DNA of 64,000 bases from positions 496,001-560,000 of the forward strand of contig NZ_CP156627.1 of the NCBI RefSeq assembly GCF_039852015.1. Reading direction: 5' to 3'. Below, in pieces: positions 25,226-34,434 of the stretch; the first letter of the stretch is position 1; the number at the start of each line of letters is the position of its first letter. The translations under genes were made by a program, and so were the position numbers. The notes below the pieces were generated by a model that saw only the letters and a program-made list of their open reading frames with translations, was not told the origin of the DNA and did no database searches. Source of the DNA: Robbsia sp. KACC 23696 (lineage in GTDB: Bacteria > Pseudomonadota > Gammaproteobacteria > Burkholderiales > Burkholderiaceae).

Positions 25226-25873
25226 TTACGCGTTCGCCGGCCATGCGGACTGGCGAATCACGCTGCAGAAGTTTCCGGGGCAAAAATGCGGGTCTTTGTC
25301 GGCGATCACGTCGGCTTTCACGTTACCGAACGTCGTTTCCGGTTTGTGTTTGATCCCATCGTAGAAGGCCTGAATGATGTCTTCCTTGAAATTACCGCCG
25401 CGCGGGTGCGCTTTCACCACGGCGTCTCTGTCGGCGGCACTGTATTCCTGGTAGGTCAGACCGAGCACATCCATTTCGACGCCAGCCGTGACCAAGGCGA
25501 TCACCGGATCCATGTGTTGCGGAATGCCCGGCGTCGTATGCAAGGCGATGGACGTCCAAACAAGATCGATTTCCCGTTGCCCAATGCCGCGACTTTCGAG
25601 AAAGTCTCGCGCCGCATTCGCCCCATCGACTTCGAATCGCTCGCAAGCACTGCTGTGTTGATGCGTCAGGCCCATGTCATGAAACATGCATCCGCAGTAA
25701 AGCAGTTCGCGGTCGACTTTAAGCCCACGCTGCTTGCCTGCCAATGCGCCGAAATAGAAGACGCGGCTGGAATGGTGGAACAGCAGCGGGGAAGCGGTGT
25801 CGCGTACGAACGCCGTCACATCGCGGGCGAGCTGGCTGTCGGGAATCGAAATACCGTCAACGTTCAACGTCAT
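25226..25873 (-). CDS. HD-domain metal-dependent hydrolase (cyanamide-hydratase-like)
   Basis: The protein of about 215 residues has the HD superfamily order: HHSSRVFYFGALAG (first His), CGCMFHDMGLT (His-Asp), then ARDFLESRGIG and SIALHTTPGIPQHMDP. The FG after the first His and the later HTT block resemble the fungal and plant cyanamide hydratase group. The AAGGAG before the ATG at 25873 supports that start. It diverges from a GlxA-type regulator, which may control it. The substrate is inferred only by family resemblance. Confidence 0.75.
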   Translation of the reverse strand: MTLNVDGISIPDSQLARDVTAFVRDTASPLLFHHSSRVFYFGALAGKQRGLKVDRELLYCGCMFHDMGLTHQHSSACERFEVDGANAARDFLESRGIGQREIDLVWTSIALHTTPGIPQHMDPVIALVTAGVEMDVLGLTYQEYSAADRDAVVKAHPRGGNFKEDIIQAFYDGIKHKPETTFGNVKADVIADKDPHFCPGNFCSVIRQSAWPANA

Positions 25874-25994
25874 GATCACTCTCCTTGGGAAGGACTCCAT
25901 TGTGTAGAATGCGGGATATGGCATCAATTGATGTAACACGTCGATTTCAGCCATTTCACGGTAAATTCCGACACGCAGGCAAAACCATCTGACC

Positions 25995-26972
25995 ATGGCC
26001 AAAACCGTTGCAATTCTCGCCCTCCCTGGAGTGCAATTGCTGGATGTCTCCGGCCCGCTCGATGTTTTCGCGCAAGCGAACGTGGAAGCGGGGAAATTGT
26101 TCTACGCGCTACGGATCGTGGCCTGCGAATCCGGCCCCATCCATAGCGCATCCGGCGCACGTCTGCTGTCGGACTGGGTAGTTGGCGACGAACACGAACG
26201 GATCGATACTTTTCTGGTCGCCGGCGCACCGAACGCCATGCACATCGCGCTGGCCGCCCGCGTATTGGACTGGGTCCGCACGGCAGCCGCACAAAGCCGA
26301 CGGTTCGGCTCCGTGTGCACCGGCGCATTTGTCCTGGCTGCCAGCGGCTTATTGAAAGGGCGGAATATCACCACGCATTGGGCCGCGGTGGAAGCCATGA
26401 ACCGCCTCTATCCCGAGGTGCACATCGACGAAGACGCACTGTATGTCCGGGATGGCAAACTTCGTACCGCCGCGGGCGTCACCGCCGGGTTGGATCTCGC
26501 ATTGGCACTCGTCGAAGAGGATTTGGGACGCGACATCGCCAGGAGCGTGGCCGCCCAACTGGTCATGTACTTCAAGCGGCCCGGCGGCCAATTGCAGTTC
26601 AGCCGCAAAGGCGATGCGGAAACGGTGGGACGCTCGGCCTTACAGGAAGTGCAACGCTGGGTGGCCGCGCATCCCGAAATGGACCATACCGTGTCGAATC
26701 TGGCACGGCATGCGGGCCTGAGCGCGCGACACTTTGCCCGCTTATTTCACGCCGAGGTCGGCATGACGCCGGCGGCATGGGTCGAGACAACGCGGGTCGC
26801 GGCGGCACGCACGCTGTTGGAAGGCGGCCTCGATTCGCCGAAGCAAGTCGCGGCGAAATGCGGATTTGCCAATGCCGACACGTTACGGCGGACGTTCGCC
26901 AAACATATGCGCGTGACGCCGGCCGATTATCGGAAACGCCATGCGCATCTAGGGCTTCGCGCCGATGCCTGA
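25995..26972 (+). CDS. GlxA-type regulator: DJ-1/PfpI domain fused to AraC helix-turn-helix
   Basis: The 325-residue protein has an N-terminal DJ-1/PfpI domain (about residues 5-170), with the nucleophile-elbow cysteine in SVCTGAFVLAASGLLKGR and the neighbouring HWAAVE, followed by an AraC-type DNA-binding region (about 215-315: SNLARHAGLSARHFARLFHAEVGMTPAAWVE and KCGFANADTLRRTF). Such proteins sense small molecules, often nitrogen compounds, through the N-terminal domain. It diverges from the HD hydrolase gene and converges on a LysR gene with a 24-base antisense overlap. Confidence 0.87.
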   Translation: MAKTVAILALPGVQLLDVSGPLDVFAQANVEAGKLFYALRIVACESGPIHSASGARLLSDWVVGDEHERIDTFLVAGAPNAMHIALAARVLDWVRTAAAQSRRFGSVCTGAFVLAASGLLKGRNITTHWAAVEAMNRLYPEVHIDEDALYVRDGKLRTAAGVTAGLDLALALVEEDLGRDIARSVAAQLVMYFKRPGGQLQFSRKGDAETVGRSALQEVQRWVAAHPEMDHTVSNLARHAGLSARHFARLFHAEVGMTPAAWVETTRVAAARTLLEGGLDSPKQVAAKCGFANADTLRRTFAKHMRVTPADYRKRHAHLGLRADA

Positions 26973-27890
26973 CGGGGATCCGATCTGGCGCCCTGCGGTC
27001 GACCTCTCGCCTGCGTAGTGGGAAACGAGATAGTCGACGAAAACGCGCACGCGCATCGGCATGCGACGGCCGCTCGGAAAAACGAGATGAATCGGCAAAC
27101 GCTCCGGCTGCAACGTCGGGAGTAATATCCGAACCTGTCCGGTACGGATTTCATCGCGCATCAACCACAACGGCACTTGTGCGATGCCCAGGCCACACAG
27201 CACGGCGGCGCGGATATGCTCCGCATCGCTGGTCACGAGCGCGCCATGCGGCAAATAGGAGACCACCTCCTTACCCACCTTCAATCGCCACGGATACCGT
27301 TCTCGTCCTTTCGCGAACACCACGCAGCGATGATGATCGAGATCCGATAAGCGACGTGGCGCGTCGTTTTCTTCGAGATAGGCAACGCTTGCGACCAGGA
27401 TGAAGTCCGTCTCGCCAAGTTGTCTGGCGGTCATCGACGAGTCGACGAGCCGTCCGTGGCGCACCGCCAAATCGAGGCCATCGCCCACCAGATCGACACT
27501 TCGCTCGGATACCGACAGGTCGATCGCGACGTCGGGATACTGCCGAAAGAATCCGGGCAACAAAGGCGTGATGCACAGCCGCCCGTGCGCAGGCGCGGTA
27601 CTGATCCGGACGATGCCACGCGGCGAATGCTGCCGCTCTCCCACCAAAGACTCAAGCGCGTCGGCATCGTCGACGAGTTGTTTCGCCGCGTCGTAGAAGG
27701 TCTGGCCCGCCTCGGTGATGGCGATACGACGCGAGGTACGGAGTACGAGCTGCGCGCCAAGATGCCGTTCCAACGCACTGATCTGCTTGCTAACCGCGGG
27801 CTGGCCAATGCCCTCCTCTCGCCCCACCGCGGAGAAACTGCCGCACTCGACCAATCTTACAAACAAGCGAATCGCATCCAATCGGTCCAT
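26949..27890 (-). CDS. LysR-family regulator
   Basis: The protein of 313 residues starts MDRLDAIRLFVRLVECGSFSAVGREEGIGQPAVSKQISALE, the subgroup of LysR regulators that often act on quinone reductases and dehydrogenases, followed by an effector domain. An upstream extension (27953) lacks LysR similarity. It diverges from the zinc-type dehydrogenase gene at 28020 with a gap of 129 bases, and is probably its regulator, as this pairing is common. Its tail overlaps the GlxA-like gene by 24 bases on the opposite strand. Confidence 0.87.
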   Translation of the reverse strand: MDRLDAIRLFVRLVECGSFSAVGREEGIGQPAVSKQISALERHLGAQLVLRTSRRIAITEAGQTFYDAAKQLVDDADALESLVGERQHSPRGIVRISTAPAHGRLCITPLLPGFFRQYPDVAIDLSVSERSVDLVGDGLDLAVRHGRLVDSSMTARQLGETDFILVASVAYLEENDAPRRLSDLDHHRCVVFAKGRERYPWRLKVGKEVVSYLPHGALVTSDAEHIRAAVLCGLGIAQVPLWLMRDEIRTGQVRILLPTLQPERLPIHLVFPSGRRMPMRVRVFVDYLVSHYAGERSTAGRQIGSPSGIGAKP

Positions 27891-28019
27891 GGTGCCTTTA
27901 TCGAAGTATTCCAGACTGGAATGAATGGTATGTCCCGACGCGCGTTTCGGCAATGGCTCGAACGGATTACGTTACGCCCTACGCGAACGACATCGCCGCA
28001 AAAACAAAGGAGCATTCTG

Positions 28020-29015
28020 ATGAAAGCGCTATGCGTGACACCCAGCCGTACCCTTGCCGTCCGTGAGATTCCAACACCCGATACGCCGGCGCCGGGACAG
28101 GTTCTGATCGAGATGGTCGCGTCCGCGATCAATCACGGCGACAGAACGTTCCTGACGCTGCCGACCGCCGCGGGGAACCCGCTAGCCATGGGTCGTCACG
28201 ATGTGTGGGGCGCGTCGGGGGCCGGCCGCGTGCTGGCCATCGGCGCGGGCGTTCCAGATGCTTATCTCGGAAAACAGGTCGCCGCGTATCGGTCGCTCCA
28301 TCGGACGCCGGATAGCGTCGGCCTGTGGTGCGAGCGCGCGGCGATGCCCTACGCGGCCTGCCTGATCCTGCCCGACTCCGTGCGCGCGATCGATTATTGC
28401 GGGTCTCTCGTCAATGTCATGACGGCGTACGCTTTTCTCGACGACATCGTCGAAGCCGGGCATAAAGGCATCATCGTCACCGCGGGAAGTTCCGCGACCG
28501 GCTTGGCGCTGGCCGCGCTGGCACGTCTCAGAAACATTCCGACGGTCTGTCTGGTGCGCTCGGACAGCGCGCGCGATGCGCTGCTACGGCTTGGCGTGGA
28601 GCATGTGCTCGTGACCCGAGACAGCGATCTCGAAAAACTGCCCGCCCTGGCCGCCCGGCTCGAGGCAACGGCCGTATTCGACGGCATAGGCGGTGAATTG
28701 CTCGGACGCATCGCACCGGCGTTACCGATGAACGCGACGATCTACTGCTATGGCTTTCTCGGCGGTCCCAGTGGTATCGCAATTCCATCCGTTCTTTTCA
28801 TGATGAAGAACCTGACGATTCGACGCTTCAGCAATTTCGAGAGCCGAACGGTCAAAGCGCCCACGCGCCTGATTGCCGCGCTCCACGCGCTGGAGGAGGT
28901 GATCGCGGACCCGATATTCCGCACGAAGATCGGCGAGACATTTCGCTACGATCAGATCGAACAAGCGATGGCCTACGAAGAACGCGAGGTCAAAAAAGCG
29001 ATCCTGGTTGCGTGA
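28020..29015 (+). CDS. MDR-superfamily zinc-type alcohol dehydrogenase or quinone oxidoreductase
   Basis: 331 residues with the MDR layout: a GroES-like N-terminal half (VREIPTPDTPAPGQVLIEMVASAINHGDR) and a Rossmann half from about residue 125 with GIIVTAGSSATGLALAALARLRNIP, and AVFDGIGGELLGRIAPALP. The catalytic zinc cysteine/histidine ligands are not evident, so a quinone-oxidoreductase-like role is more likely than alcohol oxidation. AAGGAG lies before the ATG at 28020. An in-frame extension to 27420 reads through the LysR gene antisense and is rejected. Probably controlled by the divergent LysR protein. Confidence 0.8.
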   Translation: MKALCVTPSRTLAVREIPTPDTPAPGQVLIEMVASAINHGDRTFLTLPTAAGNPLAMGRHDVWGASGAGRVLAIGAGVPDAYLGKQVAAYRSLHRTPDSVGLWCERAAMPYAACLILPDSVRAIDYCGSLVNVMTAYAFLDDIVEAGHKGIIVTAGSSATGLALAALARLRNIPTVCLVRSDSARDALLRLGVEHVLVTRDSDLEKLPALAARLEATAVFDGIGGELLGRIAPALPMNATIYCYGFLGGPSGIAIPSVLFMMKNLTIRRFSNFESRTVKAPTRLIAALHALEEVIADPIFRTKIGETFRYDQIEQAMAYEEREVKKAILVA

Positions 29016-29153
29016 CGTGACTTGATTTTCGAATCGATAAAATTTGAGGTCATGTCTAAATAATATCGTTTTTCATCGAAAATAATTGTGATTAAGATAG
29101 CACCATGGCATCAGGAAGGGCCTCCGGCGTAACCGCTATCTTGTGAGCAAACG

Positions 29154-30167
29154 ATGAAACGATGGAATGTGGCGATCACGGGCTTCGGCGCGATTGGAAA
29201 GTCGGTCGCGGCGCTGCTCGATCAGCGCCGCGCACACTATCAAGCGCGCTATGGCGCCGACGTGCGATTGGTCGGCGTCTGCGGGTCCCGCGCCGGGTGT
29301 TTCGCGCCGTCGGGACTTGTCGCGTGGTCCGAAGCGCAACCTTGGGCAAGTCAAGACGGGCTTACCGGGCCGGCGTTTCTCGACACCGTGCAACCGGATG
29401 TGCTGATCGAATCGGGGCCGACCGATTATCTGACAGGCGGAGCCGGCGAACGCTACATCCGTCAAGCGCTGACGAGCGGCATCGACGTCATCGCCATCTC
29501 GAAAGGGGCATTGGTACGCGACTATCGTGGCCTGCGTCAACTTGCCGAAACGCACGGCGCACGTCTCAAAATAAGCGGCGCGACCTCCGCCGCTTTGCCG
29601 ACGATCGATTTGCTGCAATACAACCTCACCGGCTGCACCGTGGAGCGCGTGGAAGGCATCGTCACGGAAACGACGAACTTCATCTTAAGCCGGATGATGG
29701 ACGGCGAACGTTTCGAAGACGCATTGGCCAGCGCCCAGCAGCATGGCATCGCGGAGCCTGATCCGCGCTTCGATATCGAAGGCTGGGACAGCGCCATCAA
29801 GATCACGATCCTCGCCAATGCGGCGTTCGACGCCGACGTCCGGCTGGAATCGGTTGTCCGCGAAGGGATTGCCGCCGTCACGCCGGCCCAGATCGCCGAC
29901 TGGCGCGCGCGCGGCCTCGTGCCGAAGCTGGTCGCGTGTATCGATCGGATGGGCGATCACTATCACGCCTCGGTTCGACTGAAGACGTATGACAGTCAGG
30001 ATCCTTTCTCGCAAGTGCGTGCGGGAATGAAAGCGATTCGAGTACACACCGACGCGATGGGCGAGACGCTCGTCATCTCGAAAAACGGGCCGACGGGAAC
30101 CGCCGCCGCGGCCTTGAAGGATCTCGAACACCTGCTCATGCAGGACCAGCGCACCGACGCATGCTGA
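29154..30167 (+). CDS. Homoserine dehydrogenase-like oxidoreductase
   Basis: The 337-residue protein starts with a Rossmann motif (VAITGFGAIGKSVAALL) and has the homoserine-dehydrogenase catalytic blocks: VIAISKGALVRDY with the conserved Lys, ISGATSAALPTIDLLQ, TETTNFILSRMMDGERFEDALASAQQHGIAEPDPRFDIEGWDSAIK. It lacks the C-terminal ACT domain, as do the short forms. It is followed by a glutamine amidotransferase gene 28 bases later. A biosynthetic homoserine dehydrogenase would normally be with thrB or thrC, so this copy may act on another aspartate-semialdehyde-like substrate. Confidence 0.78.
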   Translation: MKRWNVAITGFGAIGKSVAALLDQRRAHYQARYGADVRLVGVCGSRAGCFAPSGLVAWSEAQPWASQDGLTGPAFLDTVQPDVLIESGPTDYLTGGAGERYIRQALTSGIDVIAISKGALVRDYRGLRQLAETHGARLKISGATSAALPTIDLLQYNLTGCTVERVEGIVTETTNFILSRMMDGERFEDALASAQQHGIAEPDPRFDIEGWDSAIKITILANAAFDADVRLESVVREGIAAVTPAQIADWRARGLVPKLVACIDRMGDHYHASVRLKTYDSQDPFSQVRAGMKAIRVHTDAMGETLVISKNGPTGTAAAALKDLEHLLMQDQRTDAC

Positions 30168-30195
30168 GCCGTCACGCTGAAACCAAGGAAACACC

Positions 30196-30906
30196 ATGAA
30201 AGTACATGTGCTGCAACACGTTCCGTTCGAAGGCTTGGGGAATATGGCGGACTGGCTCGAAGCACGCAACGCGACCGTGAGCTGGAGCCGCTTGCACGCC
30301 ATGCCGGCGCTGCCCGCCCGCGCGGATTTCGATTTGATAATCGCGCTCGGCGGTCCGATGAGCGTCAACGACGAGGCGATATATCCCTGGTTAAGCGCAG
30401 AAAAGCGCTTTATTGCCGACGCGATCGCGCAGGGCACACCGGTACTCGGGATTTGTCTCGGCGCGCAGTTGATTGCGGCCGCGACCGGCGCACGCGTCTA
30501 TGTCGGTCCGGAAAAGGAAATCGGATGGCACCCGTTACGCGGCGTGCCGGCATCGTCGGACCGCGCCGATACTGCACCGGCCGCTACGCGCTTCGTCTTT
30601 CCCGCATCCAGTACCGTCTTCCATTGGCACGGCGAGACCTTCGATCTGCCGGAAGGCGCGCATCGATTGGCGGAGACCTCGATTTATCCGCATCAAGCAT
30701 TTCAGCTGGGCGAGCGCACCATCGGATTGCAATTCCATCTCGAAACCACGCCCGCGAGCGTGGCAGCAATGTTGACGCATTGTGCCGATGATCTGGTCGA
30801 TCAGCGCTTCGTCCAGACGCCGGCGCAAATGCGGGCAGCGACCGATGCCGACTATGGCGAAATCGCCAAGCAGATGCACGCGATTTTGGACTACTTGTGC
30901 GCGTGA
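30196..30906 (+). CDS. Class I glutamine amidotransferase-like protein (GMP-synthase type)
   Basis: 236 residues with the class I GATase triad context: the nucleophile cysteine in VLGICLGAQLIAAATGA near residue 93, and the His in GLQFHLETTPASV near 180. Similar free-standing proteins act as gamma-glutamyl hydrolases of polyamine or antibiotic conjugates, or as GMP-synthase-like amidotransferases of unknown partner. It directly follows the homoserine-dehydrogenase-like gene, so the two may act in one small pathway. No ATP-grasp or synthetase partner is adjacent. Confidence 0.82.
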   Translation: MKVHVLQHVPFEGLGNMADWLEARNATVSWSRLHAMPALPARADFDLIIALGGPMSVNDEAIYPWLSAEKRFIADAIAQGTPVLGICLGAQLIAAATGARVYVGPEKEIGWHPLRGVPASSDRADTAPAATRFVFPASSTVFHWHGETFDLPEGAHRLAETSIYPHQAFQLGERTIGLQFHLETTPASVAAMLTHCADDLVDQRFVQTPAQMRAATDADYGEIAKQMHAILDYLCA

Positions 30907-30975
30907 ACGGGCGCCTTCCGTTCTACGCTCGGGCCAAGCCCGATCATCCCAAAATCGTATGAAGGTGTCTGATGC

Positions 30976-31887
30976 TCACGGCGCGCAGCGGGCATCGATT
31001 TGCGCTTGCAACTGCTTTACCCAAATGTCCCGCACATGGCTGCCTGCATGACTGGCCGCCGTCAACGCGCAGACACCCACCGACAAAGGCGGCACGATCG
31101 CGCGCAATGGCGCATCGGGACGCCCCGCCTGCGCGGTGAACTCGTCGACGATCGTGTAGCCCACGCCCGCGTCAGCGAGGGCACGCGCCAGATAATAAGT
31201 ACGCACGGCAATTTTCGACGGCGTCGCCACCGCGTCCAGGCTTTCGAATGCATCGACGATGCGCGCCCCAAGCGGGTCCTCCGTATCCAATCCGATGCAG
31301 GTCGCCGGGTCGAGCGCCGCCAGCGCGACCGACGACACCGCCGACTCTTCGCGCAAGGCCTCATCCGTTTCGACTGGCGGCCCGACATAGACCGCCCGCG
31401 CCCGACCGAGCGCGGTGATGTCGATGCCCGGCATCGGCGGCGGATCGAAGGCGATGCCGATATCGATTTCCTGCGCGAGCAGCAAGGTGCAGAGTGTCTC
31501 GGTATTGTCCGTGCGGATCGTGAGCGACACGTCGGGACAACTGCGCACGAAGCGCGCTACCGCTTGCGGCACGAGGCTCAGGCCAAGGCTCGGAATGCAG
31601 CCGATGCGCAGCAGGCCGCCGGGATGCGTGGTCAGGTTACGCGCCAAACGCCGGACGTTCTCCAGACTCGTATGGAGATGCTTCGTTTCGACGAAAAGCA
31701 GCTCGGCTTCACGGGTGGGTTTCAAGCCGCCGGGCAGACGTTTGAAGAGCAGCATGCCGAGGCTGCCCTCGGCCTGTCCCAGCATCTTGCTGGCGGCGGG
31801 TTGCGAGATGTTCAACAGCTCGGCCGCACTGGAGAGAGAACCCGCCTGCATCACGGCATGAAAGACTTCGATATGGCGTAGACGCAT
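30976..31887 (-). CDS. LysR-family regulator next to dadA
   Basis: About 303 residues with the LysR helix-turn-helix (MRLRHIEVFHAVMQAGSLSSAAELLNISQPAASKMLGQAE) and an effector domain from about residue 90. The ATG at 31887 is taken; the longer frame to 31917 adds a Pro/Trp-rich stretch without LysR similarity. It follows dadA in the same direction with a gap of 63 bases, so it may be co-transcribed and regulate D-amino-acid use. That role is inferred from position. Confidence 0.85.
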   Translation of the reverse strand: MRLRHIEVFHAVMQAGSLSSAAELLNISQPAASKMLGQAEGSLGMLLFKRLPGGLKPTREAELLFVETKHLHTSLENVRRLARNLTTHPGGLLRIGCIPSLGLSLVPQAVARFVRSCPDVSLTIRTDNTETLCTLLLAQEIDIGIAFDPPPMPGIDITALGRARAVYVGPPVETDEALREESAVSSVALAALDPATCIGLDTEDPLGARIVDAFESLDAVATPSKIAVRTYYLARALADAGVGYTIVDEFTAQAGRPDAPLRAIVPPLSVGVCALTAASHAGSHVRDIWVKQLQAQIDARCAP

Positions 31888-31950
31888 CGTCGGCAACAGC
31901 CAATGGCAATGAGGCAAGGCGCACGCCGTGCCGAGGGTGTAGGAATGCCC

Positions 31951-33243
31951 TCAGCTTACCGTATTTTGCGTTTGCCTCGCGCCGGCTGACGCCATGCCGC
32001 GCCACGCAAACGGTTCCACATCGATCGCCGGATTGCGCCCGACGATCTGGTCCGCGACGATTTTGGCGCTCGCGCAGGCAAAGGTAAATCCGAGTGCCCC
32101 CTGCCCCACGTTCAGCCACAAATTGGCATAGCGGGTGGCGCCCAACAAGGGCCGCCCATGCGGCGTGGCCGGGCGATAACCGGTCCATTCCCGCACCCGC
32201 GTGTAATCGCCCGCATCCGGCAAGGTGGCGATTGCCTGTTGCTTCAGCAACGCGATCCGACGCGCATCGGCTGCCGGATCGTTCCGCGAAAAATCCACCA
32301 TGCCGGCGATACGCAGATCGCTTCCAAGACGGGCGTAGACGATCTTGTGATGGAGGTCGGTGACACTGTACTCTGGCGCATTATGTCGGCTATCGATCGG
32401 CACCGTCAGGCTATAGCCCTTTAGCGGATAGACCGGCAGCGACAAGCCCACGCGCCGCAGCAGGCCGGCGCTTTCGGCACCCATCGCGCACACAAACGCA
32501 TCGGCCTGCAGCGGGCCCTCGGAGGTCTCCACCGACGTGACCCTGCCGCGCTCGGTATTCACGCCCTCGATCTTGCAGCCCATCAGCAGGCGGACGTCGG
32601 ACCGCTGACGCAGCACGGTCGCGAGCGATTCCGTGAACCGCTGACAATCGCCGGCATCCTCGGTCGGCGTATAGATGCCCCCCGCCAGCACGGACTGCAA
32701 TCGCGCCAACGCCGGCTCGTGCCGCACGCACTCCGCCGCATCCCATGCTTCCTGCGTGGTGCCATGCGCTTTTTGGAAGGCCATCTGCTTGCGCGCCGCC
32801 GCGAATGCGTCGGCGTCGCGATACAGCACCAGCTTGCCGCTATGTCGAAAATCAAATGCCAGGTTCTCGCGCTCCTGCAGCGTCGCCATCAAGGATTGGC
32901 TGTAGGCGCCCAGCTGCAATAAGGAAACCGTCGTCTGTTCGCTGTGCGCGGTCGTGCAATGCCGCAGAAACGACGCGCTCCACTCCAGCAGTGCCCGATC
33001 TATTTTGGGACGGAACAAGAGCGGCGCCCGCCGACTGGCCAGCCAGGCCGGCAGATAGCGCCAGACCGAAGGCGAGGCAAGCGGCGCGACATAGCTATAG
33101 CTGAGTTGCCCGCCATTGGCGAAGCTGGTGCCGTGCGCCACTTCCGGCCGCGCATCGACCACGGTCACGCGATGACCATCACGCGCCAAGAAATAGGCGG
33201 TCGTGATGCCGATGACGCCACCACCCAGTACGCATACATGCAT
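31951..33243 (-). CDS. dadA: D-amino acid dehydrogenase (DadA)
   Basis: 430 residues, the usual DadA length. The FAD-binding motif HVCVLGGGVIGITTAYFLARDGHRVTVVDA begins the protein, followed by TSFANGGQLSYSYVAPLASPSVW, which is highly characteristic of DadA small-subunit-like dehydrogenases. Further blocks are EDAGDCQRFTESLATVL and EWTGYRPATPHGRPLLGATRYANLWLNVGQGALGFT. It oxidises D-amino acids (typically D-alanine) to keto acids at the inner face of the membrane. No alanine racemase follows, so this is a separate dadA copy. Confidence 0.88.
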   Translation of the reverse strand: MHVCVLGGGVIGITTAYFLARDGHRVTVVDARPEVAHGTSFANGGQLSYSYVAPLASPSVWRYLPAWLASRRAPLLFRPKIDRALLEWSASFLRHCTTAHSEQTTVSLLQLGAYSQSLMATLQERENLAFDFRHSGKLVLYRDADAFAAARKQMAFQKAHGTTQEAWDAAECVRHEPALARLQSVLAGGIYTPTEDAGDCQRFTESLATVLRQRSDVRLLMGCKIEGVNTERGRVTSVETSEGPLQADAFVCAMGAESAGLLRRVGLSLPVYPLKGYSLTVPIDSRHNAPEYSVTDLHHKIVYARLGSDLRIAGMVDFSRNDPAADARRIALLKQQAIATLPDAGDYTRVREWTGYRPATPHGRPLLGATRYANLWLNVGQGALGFTFACASAKIVADQIVGRNPAIDVEPFAWRGMASAGARQTQNTVS

Positions 33244-33427
33244 GATCTATCCCGATATAAAAGCGCGCGGACGCGCAGCGCCGGCAGGCTGCGAAAGAGA
33301 CGCGGTTGTTGTCCCGGTACCAAGTATCGCGAGCGCCCCCCACGCTCGCAAATGAAAAGAAAGAGGGCGGTATAGCCTGCGGTTATGCGCCTGGTGCCCC
33401 CGCATCCTTGATGTCGGGCGCGAAAAC

Positions 33428-33456
33428 TTGACGCGGGACGTGATGCGCCGTATATT
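33428..33456 (+). promoter_or_regulatory. Predicted sigma-70 promoter for the 33532 gene
   Basis: TTGACG (33428-33433), a 17-base spacer, TATATT (33451-33456). These are strong matches with ideal spacing and point to the dehydrogenase gene at 33532. Confidence 0.6.
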
Positions 33457-33464
33457 TATATCGA

Positions 33465-33483
33465 TCGGTAAATATGTTACCGA
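33465..33483. promoter_or_regulatory. Palindromic operator just after the predicted start site
   Basis: TCGGTAA-ATATG-TTACCGA is a perfect 7-5-7 inverted repeat, placed immediately downstream of the predicted -10 element. This position suits a repressor site. No adjacent repressor gene is visible. Confidence 0.5.
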
Positions 33484-33531
33484 CGGGGCCTGCAGGGCCT
33501 TACGCCCCCTCACCCTAAGAGGATTGAATCG

Positions 33532-34404
33532 ATGACACGTATCGCATTTATCGGTGTCGGCAGCATGGGCGCCGCCATCATTCCGCATCTGCTCGGCGCG
33601 GGCTTTCAGGTCAGTGCCTGGAGTCGCCGCAGCGAGGCGGTCGAGGCGTTGCCGGGCGTTACGCCGCTCTCGCAAGCGCGCGATGCTTTCCTCGGCCACG
33701 ACGTCGTCATGACAATGCTATCCGACGACGCAGCGGTCCGCGAGGTCATCATCGACAGCGGTGCTTTACGTGCGGCCGACAGACGCGTCGTGCATATCGT
33801 GATGTCGACTTTATCCACGCGCTTTGTCTCGGAAATACAGGCCGCGCATCGGGAGGCGGGCGTTGGCTATGTGGCGGCGCCTGTTTTCGGCGTGCCTGCG
33901 GTGGCGGCGCGTGCCGAGCTGAACGTCTTGCTCGCCGGCGCCGGCGCCGACGTACAAACGGCCATGCCCATTCTCGCGGTCATCAGTAAGCAGATTTGGC
34001 CCTTGGGCCAGGAGCCGGTGCGGGCCAATATCGCGAAAATCGCCGGCAACATGATGATCACCCTCGCCATCGAGGCGATGGCCGAAGCCAGCGCGCTCGT
34101 AGAGGGGCACGGCTTGCCGGCGGCCGATTTTTTCGACGTTGTCACGCAGACGATGTTCGCGTGCCCGAGCTATCAGCGTTATGCGCGCAACATCGCAACA
34201 CAAAGTTATGCGCCGGGCTTCAAACTCGCGCTCGGACTGAAAGATGTGAACTTGGCGTTGGAGGCCGCGGCGGAAGCAGGCGCAGCCGTGCCCAGCGCGA
34301 GAATCGTGCAAAACAGCATGCAGCAAGCAATGCAAGATGGAAACGCAGCCAAGGACTGGTCGATTCTCGCGGAAGCCGCCCGGCAACGACCAGTCGATGC
34401 CTGA
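33532..34404 (+). CDS. NAD(P)-dependent 3-hydroxyisobutyrate dehydrogenase-family enzyme
   Basis: The 290-residue protein has the beta-hydroxyacid dehydrogenase layout: RIAFIGVGSMGAAIIPHLL (Rossmann), VVMTMLSDDAAVREVI, then KIAGNMMITLAIEAMAEASALVEGHGL and the helical C-terminal domain with FKLALGLKDVNLALEAA, whose Lys (about residue 240) is the expected catalytic region. Substrate may be hydroxyisobutyrate, glyoxylate or succinic semialdehyde. It is a single gene with its own promoter and operator. Confidence 0.83.
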   Translation: MTRIAFIGVGSMGAAIIPHLLGAGFQVSAWSRRSEAVEALPGVTPLSQARDAFLGHDVVMTMLSDDAAVREVIIDSGALRAADRRVVHIVMSTLSTRFVSEIQAAHREAGVGYVAAPVFGVPAVAARAELNVLLAGAGADVQTAMPILAVISKQIWPLGQEPVRANIAKIAGNMMITLAIEAMAEASALVEGHGLPAADFFDVVTQTMFACPSYQRYARNIATQSYAPGFKLALGLKDVNLALEAAAEAGAAVPSARIVQNSMQQAMQDGNAAKDWSILAEAARQRPVDA

Positions 34405-34434
34405 GGCCGCGACCGACGGTTTCCGCTATCGCCC

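Noticed and set aside
26315-27403. Long plus-strand frame over the GlxA-like gene
   Set aside because: Its composition is Arg/Gly-rich and it overlaps two recognised genes; it is a G+C-driven shadow frame.
27420-28019. Long plus-strand extension of the dehydrogenase frame at 28020
   Set aside because: It reads antisense through the LysR gene, while AAGGAG before the ATG at 28020 and the family length fix the true start.
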